Assembly: GCA_003599815.1 (NCBI GenBank)
Contig: QZJZ01000016.1
Span: 1 to 52,864 of the forward strand
Reading direction: 5' to 3'
Length of the DNA: 52,864 nucleotides
Source: Candidatus Auribacter fodinae
Lineage (GTDB): Bacteria; Auribacterota; Auribacteria; Auribacterales; Auribacteraceae
Part shown: positions 47,448 through 52,864 of the stretch, piece by piece
How the letters are laid out: every line of letters starts with the position of its first letter
Position numbering within the stretch: position 1 is the stretch's first letter
Program-made: the position numbers and the translations under genes
Notes under the pieces: model-generated
Databases searched by the model: none
Seen by the model: only the letters and a program-made list of their open reading frames with translations
Told to the model about the DNA's origin: nothing

Positions 47448-49703
47448 CTAGTTAGACTTAAGCGCCCTGACTAATTTGTAAATAATAAACATCATCCACA
47501 GAACAATCAGAACCGCAAGAATACGAATCAATTTCTTTTTTAAGCTTAGTTTCGCTTTTCGTTGTTCAAGTTCATCTGGGGGTGATGTTTCTGGTTGAGA
47601 AACATTCGGTTTCCCTGTTTGATCCTGAACTGCGGATGACGCGGAAACAGTGCTCTTTTCGGATTGAACACGCGCGGGTTCCGGTTCGGTTACAGGTTTT
47701 TCAGCGGCTGAGGGCGCATACTCGTTCTCAACAGGGTTCGGCGCATCGGAACCGGAAAACACAGACGGGTCAATCTGATTTAATGTATAATATTTCCGGA
47801 TTTCAGAAAAGCTTATTTTTCCGACAAAATCCTCGACCATCTGCATGGCTTCGGTATCCTGAGTGGAGATGATGCGTGCATCTTTCTGCTGTTTCGGGGT
47901 CAGTTTTACCGGCGCGTCGCTGGAAAAACCGCTGAAATAATAGCTGGCGGAAGTGGAGGGGTCACTGGTAATTATGCCATATCGCGCTTCATTGTTCTGC
48001 GCGGTGTATGAATCAAGAAGGATATATCCCGGATATATTTTGCCGGACAACTGGTCTTCCAGTTCAGCATATATCCATGACGGGTCATTGAACGATTCGC
48101 CCGGAAGCAGGGTAACCGGGTGAGGACTGCTTGTCTGAGCTACCAGCCACCGGAGCAGTCGTTTTTCCATGGCGTTCAGGCTGGGATTCAGCACCTCGAT
48201 TTCTTTTTCCTCACTGCCTTTCATGGTGATGCCTGCCATGCTCTCGCCTTTTCCCAGAAAATACGAGCGGCCTTTATGATTTATCTGAAACTGTTCATGT
48301 CCTTCAGCTGTCTGGTTGTATCCCATGAAACTGACGGGAAAAACTATTGGTTCAATCGAGGTGGTGAACCATGTGAGTTCTGGTTTATGCGCTAAATCGA
48401 CCAGTGCGGAACGGGCGGCCGCCATCACCTGTTCAGGCGCGTCTGATGCGGTAATATCCAACAACTCCGACAATGCCGAAAACCAGTATGAATTATTCAT
48501 AAGGTATAACGCCTTATCCAAATCGCGTTCGTGGCGTGAGGTAGAACGAACCGCTTCCGCGATAAGAAAATAAGCGCCGTCAAAGCGGTCTTTATACTCA
48601 GGGTAAAATTCTTTGTCTATAACCGACAAAGAAAGAGCTACACTGTTCAGCCACTGGCGCGACTGCATATAAAACGCCAGCCGGGCAAGATTGCGGCGGG
48701 CAGTATCATCCTCTCCGAATGAGCTGTCTTTCTGTTCAATCGCGGATTCGCCGTCCGCAACGGCGAACGACTCATGCACCCGCAGTGCATTGTTTTCAAA
48801 ATGATATGACCGTATAGCGCTTTCAACAGGAACATCAAGCGTAAGTTTCTGTTCATCAGAATGAACAAGCCCATAATAGTTGAAACCGGTATACTCCTCA
48901 ATATGATCGAAATAAAAATAACCGACAAATGTCCTGTTTAAGGGGATATGCGAGACTTTCGCGGAAAATGCCCGGTAGATGGGTTTTTGATTTTTCTGCA
49001 GAAGCCTGTAATCCAGATCTTTCAGCTCGGTAAGAGTTACTGCATCCGTAACAGGGTCATAGCCTGTCACTTTGAAAATCGACACGATCCCTCCTTGAGG
49101 TACGCTGATATTCCGTTTTCCCAAAGTGAAATTAAAAACCCAGGCGCCGTCCCGCATAGATACACCGGTATACACTAAAGGGGTGTTCGGTTCTGCCGCA
49201 TACCGCATCCTGAACCTGACGATAAAATCAGACAGGTGCTGTTTGAGGTTATGCTTTGCTTCGCCGAATAATTTTTTTGAGGGAAAGGATTTAAGTAACA
49301 GGCGAGTCGCGTCATAGTTCAGCAGCTGGCGAGAAACGACGGAAAACGACCTGCCGAGCTCACGCAGAGCGATTTCCTGAATCACGCTCGACCTGAGCGT
49401 TTTGAGCAATTCATTCAGTTCCTCTTCGGCAAGTTCGCGTTCAGGAGCATCGGGAAATGATGTTATCACGGATCGGTACAAGACCAGCGCAAGGCTGTAA
49501 TCGTGCTGTTGGCGGGCTGAACGGGCTTCAAGCATGATGCCGGGGGCGTCGGAGGTCATCAGCGTGTCCGGCAACGGACCAACAGGAGCATCATTGTCCT
49601 GCGGCGCAACACTATGAGCAACACACAAAAAAGCGCATGCACAAACAAAAAATGAAAATATGGCACACCTGAAGAATGTTTTCATATGGCGAAATTGAAT
49701 CAT
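47448..49703 (-). CDS. Large bitopic envelope protein of unknown function
   Basis: A 751-residue protein I cannot assign. It starts with a signal or anchor segment (MKTFFRCAIFSFFVCAC), then about 75 residues containing TPR-like helices (YSLALVLYRSVITSFPDAPE), a beta-rich middle (about 160-640) and a Pro/Ser/Thr-rich linker (about 665-715). Near the C-terminus is a single membrane helix (about 728-746, LIRILAVLIVLWMMFIIYK). This is the plan of a periplasmic protein tied to the inner membrane at its end. A second ATG at 49685 gives a cleaner signal peptide and may be the real start. It is upstream of nifU by 48 bases. Confidence 0.8.
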   Translation of the reverse strand: MIQFRHMKTFFRCAIFSFFVCACAFLCVAHSVAPQDNDAPVGPLPDTLMTSDAPGIMLEARSARQQHDYSLALVLYRSVITSFPDAPERELAEEELNELLKTLRSSVIQEIALRELGRSFSVVSRQLLNYDATRLLLKSFPSKKLFGEAKHNLKQHLSDFIVRFRMRYAAEPNTPLVYTGVSMRDGAWVFNFTLGKRNISVPQGGIVSIFKVTGYDPVTDAVTLTELKDLDYRLLQKNQKPIYRAFSAKVSHIPLNRTFVGYFYFDHIEEYTGFNYYGLVHSDEQKLTLDVPVESAIRSYHFENNALRVHESFAVADGESAIEQKDSSFGEDDTARRNLARLAFYMQSRQWLNSVALSLSVIDKEFYPEYKDRFDGAYFLIAEAVRSTSRHERDLDKALYLMNNSYWFSALSELLDITASDAPEQVMAAARSALVDLAHKPELTWFTTSIEPIVFPVSFMGYNQTAEGHEQFQINHKGRSYFLGKGESMAGITMKGSEEKEIEVLNPSLNAMEKRLLRWLVAQTSSPHPVTLLPGESFNDPSWIYAELEDQLSGKIYPGYILLDSYTAQNNEARYGIITSDPSTSASYYFSGFSSDAPVKLTPKQQKDARIISTQDTEAMQMVEDFVGKISFSEIRKYYTLNQIDPSVFSGSDAPNPVENEYAPSAAEKPVTEPEPARVQSEKSTVSASSAVQDQTGKPNVSQPETSPPDELEQRKAKLSLKKKLIRILAVLIVLWMMFIIYKLVRALKSN

Positions 49704-49824
49704 TTCTTAATTTTTGTGTTCTAAGTTATTATAGATTAGTATCGGTATTTTCTATATAAACTGAATGAAGCAGAGCAAGATCAATGCTGAAAAGTGAAAA
49801 TAATAATGTTCTTGGGCTATATTT

Positions 49825-49853
49825 TTGTTTTCTCTTGACTTTGAATGCATAAT
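49825..49853 (+). promoter_or_regulatory. Candidate promoter for the STAS-phosphatase genes
   Basis: TTGTTT (49825-49830) and CATAAT (49848-49853) are 17 bases apart, about 100 bases before the ATG at 49951, in the 247-base divergent gap. Confidence 0.35.
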
Positions 49854-49950
49854 TTTTACAATTTAAATGATGTTAAAAGGTTGCGGCCATAATAAACCTT
49901 TTTCTTTTAAGCGGCCTGTAATTGAATTAAAACAATACTGAGGTCAATGG

Positions 49951-50472
49951 ATGAATAAAATCGAATTTGGTTGGTTGGACGAAAAAGTTATTATCCGCGT
50001 CGTGGGCAAGGGAAGTTTCCTTAACAGCAGGCATTTTAAGGAAGGGCTGGTCGAGCTGTTGAAAGAAGGTTACCGCAATATCACCGTTGATTTCAAGGAT
50101 TGCGTCGGCATGGACAGCACTTTTATCGGAGTGCTTACCGGACTGACGCTGAAAATGATTAAAAGCTACAAAACCACCGTATCGCTGGCGAACCTAGGCA
50201 AAACCAACATGGAATTACTTGATACGCTTGGAGTTATCCGTTTTTTCCATACAATTGAACAGCCGTGCACATTCGATACCCGGTTTGAATCCGTGGAGGA
50301 TATACCTGAAGACCCGGACGAAGCCATCAATCAAATCCGGCATATTCTTGAAGCACACGAAACTCTAATGAAAGCCGACCAGAAGAATGTTGAACGGTTC
50401 AAGCTGGTAAAAGAACAGTTGGAGAAGGATTTATCCAGCAAATTGCAGGATAAGGATAAAAGCAAATCCTGA
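49951..50472 (+). CDS. STAS-domain anti-sigma factor antagonist-like protein
   Basis: A 173-residue protein with a STAS domain in its first 110 residues, the fold of anti-anti-sigma factors such as SpoIIAA and RsbV. The phospho-acceptor position is Ser56 in CVGMDSTFIGVL, where the family has DS followed by Thr. Residues about 115-173 form a charged helical tail with likely coiled-coil character (ETLMKADQKNVERFKLVK). In partner switching a kinase phosphorylates this serine and a PP2C phosphatase removes the phosphate; the phosphatase is the next gene, but no kinase gene is seen. GAGG lies nine bases before the ATG. Confidence 0.88.
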   Translation: MNKIEFGWLDEKVIIRVVGKGSFLNSRHFKEGLVELLKEGYRNITVDFKDCVGMDSTFIGVLTGLTLKMIKSYKTTVSLANLGKTNMELLDTLGVIRFFHTIEQPCTFDTRFESVEDIPEDPDEAINQIRHILEAHETLMKADQKNVERFKLVKEQLEKDLSSKLQDKDKSKS

Positions 50473-50499
50473 CCGACATACGCTGAATGATGAAATAAT

Positions 50500-50530
50500 A
50501 ATCCCCGGACGCATCACCGCACCGGGGATT
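50500..50530. promoter_or_regulatory. Perfect 9-base stem-loop between STAS and phosphatase genes
   Basis: AATCCCCGG (50500-50508) and CCGGGGATT (50522-50530) form a perfect stem with a 13-base loop. No T-run follows in the plus direction, so it is more likely a transcript-processing or attenuating hairpin than a strong terminator. Confidence 0.55.
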
Positions 50531-50556
50531 TACACCATAGAGCAAGGATAACAGCC

Positions 50557-50682
50557 ATAACTACCGCATTTTACATCTTACTCATCATTATTGTCGTTCT
50601 TCTCCTTTTTGTACTGCGGCTCATAAAAAAATGCAGGGAACTGGAAATCTGCCAGAGCGCCGTTATCGAAGAAAAAAACTCC
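50557..50682 (+). other. Probable N-terminal membrane anchor of the phosphatase, lacking a standard start codon
   Basis: The phosphatase frame stays open upstream of its first ATG back to a TGA at 50491. Codons 50557-50682 encode ITTAFYILLIIIVVLLLFVL followed by RLIKKCRELE, a textbook single membrane helix with positive residues on its inner side. AAGGA lies at 50544-50548, eight bases before the ATA at 50557. No ATG, GTG or TTG occurs in frame in this stretch, so initiation at ATA, or a sequencing error in an ATG, is implied. Confidence 0.6.
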
Positions 50683-52005
50683 ATGGTTGATTTCCTTCGC
50701 GAAATCGGTACCGCCTTTTCCGCGTCAATGAAGGTTGACGACCTGCTCAATATCGTCATGCATACCGCGAAACGGGCAACTGACGCCGGGGCGGGCGCAA
50801 TATATCTCGTGCAGAAAACGGAAAATGAAACATCACGGGAAATGAAGGCGTATATTGTAGACGGTTTGTTCCCGCCGCTGGTAAAAATCAAATCCAATAC
50901 TGAAACGAAATGGACCAGTAAACAAAAATATATTCACGACATCATAAAATCATACCCTATAAAAGCAGGCGAAGGAATTCTTGGTAAAGTGCTTGAGGAC
51001 GGCAGACCCCGGCTTGTCGAATGCAATGCCGATGACAACGAAGACCTGATTCCCCAATACAAGTCCGAATTTCTTAAAGTAAACAGTATCATGGCTGTGC
51101 CGCTGAAAGTAAAAAGCAAGGTACTCGGCGTGATGGCAGTGGTGAACAAACGGTACAAATCCCCGTTCCGGCCGCAGGATCTGTCGTTGCTGGAATCGCT
51201 CGCCGAACAGGCGGCTGTCGCCATATCCAACATTCAGTTATCGCTGGAACTGGCCGCGCGCAAACAGCTCGAATGGGAAATCAGGCTGACCGAAGACCTG
51301 CAGGCCCTTCTGCTTCCCAAAGAACTGCCAAAAATCCACGGGTTCGACCTCGCCGCACTGAGCAAACCGGTTCGCACGCTCGGCGGCGACTATTACGATA
51401 TCGTCAAGCTCGATTATGAACGCTACGGGCTGATTATCGCTGACGTCTCCGGCAAAGGCGTGCCCGGTGCCATCACCATCGCCATTTTCAGGAGCCTGTT
51501 CCGCAACTATGCCATCAAGTACCAGTCTCCGGCAAAAGTACTTATAGAAATAAACAACTGGCTGTACGGGGAAATGAAAGAAGATATGTTTATCACCGCC
51601 CTGTACGCTATCCTCTACCCCAAAGAGAACAAGATAATATGGAGCAGGGCAGGGCATGAACCGATACTCTACTACTCAAATCAGGACCGCGCGGTTCATT
51701 CGTTCTCAGGCATGGGGTTAATGATGGGCATGACCTTCGGCAAGGATTTCGACCCATACATCGAGGAAAACGAGATCGAAATCAACACCGGCGATGTGGT
51801 CGCACTGTACACCGATGGAGTCATCGAGGTACAAAACGACGCGGGCAGTGAATTCGGCAGGACACAGCTATCAAATGTCCTGCGCTCCAATACCACAAAA
51901 AAATCACAGCAGATAATCAAAGCCATCACTAACAGCATCATCAAATTTTCCGCTGATGAATCGTTTCAGGACGACCTGACTCTGCTTGTTCTGAAAAAAG
52001 AATGA
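50683..52005 (+). CDS. GAF-domain SpoIIE/RsbU-type PP2C serine phosphatase
   Basis: A 440-residue minimum product: a GAF domain (about 25-185, with KAGEGILGKVLEDGRP and VPLKVKSKVLGVMAVVN), a short linker helix, and a C-terminal SpoIIE-type PP2C domain (about 215-440). Metal-site and fold motifs are intact: LGGDYYDIV, IADVSGKGVPGAI, LYTDGVIEV and FQDDLTLLVL. Phosphatases of this kind dephosphorylate STAS proteins and so switch on an alternative sigma factor; the adjacent STAS gene is the natural substrate. The GAF domain would sense a small ligand or redox state. The listed start is the first ATG, but the true protein probably begins 126 bases earlier (see the entry at 50557). Confidence 0.93.
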   Translation: MVDFLREIGTAFSASMKVDDLLNIVMHTAKRATDAGAGAIYLVQKTENETSREMKAYIVDGLFPPLVKIKSNTETKWTSKQKYIHDIIKSYPIKAGEGILGKVLEDGRPRLVECNADDNEDLIPQYKSEFLKVNSIMAVPLKVKSKVLGVMAVVNKRYKSPFRPQDLSLLESLAEQAAVAISNIQLSLELAARKQLEWEIRLTEDLQALLLPKELPKIHGFDLAALSKPVRTLGGDYYDIVKLDYERYGLIIADVSGKGVPGAITIAIFRSLFRNYAIKYQSPAKVLIEINNWLYGEMKEDMFITALYAILYPKENKIIWSRAGHEPILYYSNQDRAVHSFSGMGLMMGMTFGKDFDPYIEENEIEINTGDVVALYTDGVIEVQNDAGSEFGRTQLSNVLRSNTTKKSQQIIKAITNSIIKFSADESFQDDLTLLVLKKE

Positions 52006-52078
52006 CCCAATCCTGCCGCATATTTTTACTACTGTGCTAATAGGAACATGTTAGATCAGTATTGAGAAGAAATTTGTG

Positions 52079-52107
52079 TTGACATGACGCTCCTCTCTTA
52101 TTATTGT
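52079..52107 (+). promoter_or_regulatory. Sigma70-type promoter of grpE
   Basis: A perfect TTGACA (52079-52084) and TATTGT (52102-52107) are exactly 17 bases apart. The leader of about 95 bases includes a hairpin TTGCGC/GCGCAA (52149-52171). No CIRCE element (TTAGCACTC-N9-GAGTGCTAA) was found. Confidence 0.65.
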
Positions 52108-52208
52108 ATCTATTTATTCAATCGCAAATGAAGAAAAGGAAGACGCTCTTGCGCAAAAAACAAACGCGCAAAGCTGACTGCAAGAAGGTGTGAGGAGGTT
52201 AAGCAGAG

Positions 52209-52820
52209 ATGAAGAAAAGAAACGAGGATCACGTCGACGATCAGCCGCTGGAAAAAAATCAGCCTGAACCTGACGCCGCCGAACAGGCTGGTCAGGGCGA
52301 ACCTGCCGGCAAGGAACCTGATACAGTTTCAGTATCAAAAGAAGACTACGAAAAACTGCAGAAAACAGACGAATATTTCAATCAGATGCTCCGTATTCAG
52401 GCGGAATTTGATAATTACCGTAAACGGGTAAACAAAGAAAAGATCGAGTTTCATAAATACGCCAATGAAAAACTGTTATCTGAGATTCTGCCTATTCTCG
52501 ATAACTTTCAGCGCGCGTTAAAAACACTTGAGGAACATGTAACACAGGAAAACCATCCGTTCTTTCAGGGCGTGGAAATGATCTACAAGCAGATGGCACA
52601 GCTGATGAAACAATACGATGTGCAGGAACTCGAAACGGTAGGCAAACCTTTTGACCCGCGGTTTCATGAAGCAGTACAGCAGATAGAAAGCGCCGATCAT
52701 CCCGACAGCACGGTTGTTACTGAAATATCGCGCGGATATATGCTGAACGACCGCCTTTTGCGCCCTGCCATTGTGGTAGTGAGCAAACTGCCCGCGGACG
52801 CGGCGAATGACGCAAATTGA
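52209..52820 (+). CDS. grpE: Nucleotide exchange factor GrpE
   Basis: GrpE releases ADP from DnaK in the cytoplasmic chaperone cycle. The 203 residues have a disordered acidic N-terminus, a long coiled coil (about 45-110, with RIQAEFDNYRKRVNKEK), and the beta-wing C-terminus with GKPFDPRFHEAV and GYMLNDRLLRPAIVVVSK. AGGAGG lies ten bases before the ATG. dnaK would be expected beyond the window edge. No hrcA gene precedes it here. Confidence 0.97.
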   Translation: MKKRNEDHVDDQPLEKNQPEPDAAEQAGQGEPAGKEPDTVSVSKEDYEKLQKTDEYFNQMLRIQAEFDNYRKRVNKEKIEFHKYANEKLLSEILPILDNFQRALKTLEEHVTQENHPFFQGVEMIYKQMAQLMKQYDVQELETVGKPFDPRFHEAVQQIESADHPDSTVVTEISRGYMLNDRLLRPAIVVVSKLPADAANDAN

Positions 52821-52864
52821 ACCGCTGAGTAAAATTTTGATTAATATTGTTATTAAAATAATTA

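Noticed and set aside
52006-52208. CIRCE operator or hrcA upstream of grpE
   Set aside because: No TTAGCACTC/GAGTGCTAA pair and no open frame of suitable size; only a sigma70-like promoter is seen.

Overview
The window reads as chromosomal DNA of an uncultured Gram-negative bacterium. Gram-negative: waaA (Kdo transferase for lipid A), several lipobox lipoproteins and a periplasmic D,D-carboxypeptidase. Hints of the PVC group (Omnitrophota- or Auribacterota-like): an OmcB-like DUF11 lipoprotein, a TIGR03790 protein (a family reported from exosortase-bearing genomes), a giant exported protein of 3267 residues and many TPR envelope proteins. The phylum is inference; the gene content is seen. No prophage, intact insertion sequence or CRISPR array was found.

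Layout. 1-1864 (minus): tRNA-Thr(TGT), Tyr(GTA), Gly(TCC), Thr(GGT) and tuf, the same order as thrU-tyrU-glyT-thrT-tufB of E. coli, behind a good sigma70-type promoter. 1904-4803 (minus): a NodIJ-like ABC-2 exporter with a D,D-carboxypeptidase. 4919-6751: a TIGR03790 protein meeting a duplicated 2TM-domain protein stop to stop. 6824-16627 (minus): the giant gene. 16917-24091 (plus): a TPR protein, a YbgC-type thioesterase, a TPR-gluzincin protein, a TolB-like/TPR protein and ComEC. 24146-25712: a small membrane protein, tRNA-Arg(TCT) and repeat-rich intergenic DNA. 25713-31438: an alpha/beta-hydrolase-fold protein that appears catalytically dead, a DRE-TIM aldolase, a KDPG-aldolase-family protein, and an exported protein joining the giant protein's N-terminal domain to an HD-GYP domain. 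31590-34200: a repeat remnant and two lipoproteins. 34497-38707: a DUF2225 protein, a Na/Pi cotransporter, a glycosyltransferase and a 60-residue protein. 38736-49703 (minus): PTS IIA, waaA, xer, topA, dprA, a lipoprotein, nifS, nifU and a large bitopic protein. 49951-52820 (plus): a STAS protein, a GAF-PP2C phosphatase and grpE.

How genes work together. dprA and comEC are both transformation genes, although far apart. nifU and nifS overlap and form an Fe-S assembly pair with no nitrogenase genes nearby. The STAS and PP2C genes look like half of a partner-switching circuit with no kinase in the window. The most unusual element is the pair of exported proteins (giant and HD-GYP) sharing an N-terminal domain of about 400 residues that resembles the Tiki/ChaN/TraB clan, with collinear motifs QD[AC]H, EGA, GSEY and GGFHxDG. 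Each carries another domain (SAM methyltransferase, HD-GYP) whose usual ligand is cytoplasmic, which conflicts with their signal-peptide-like N-termini.
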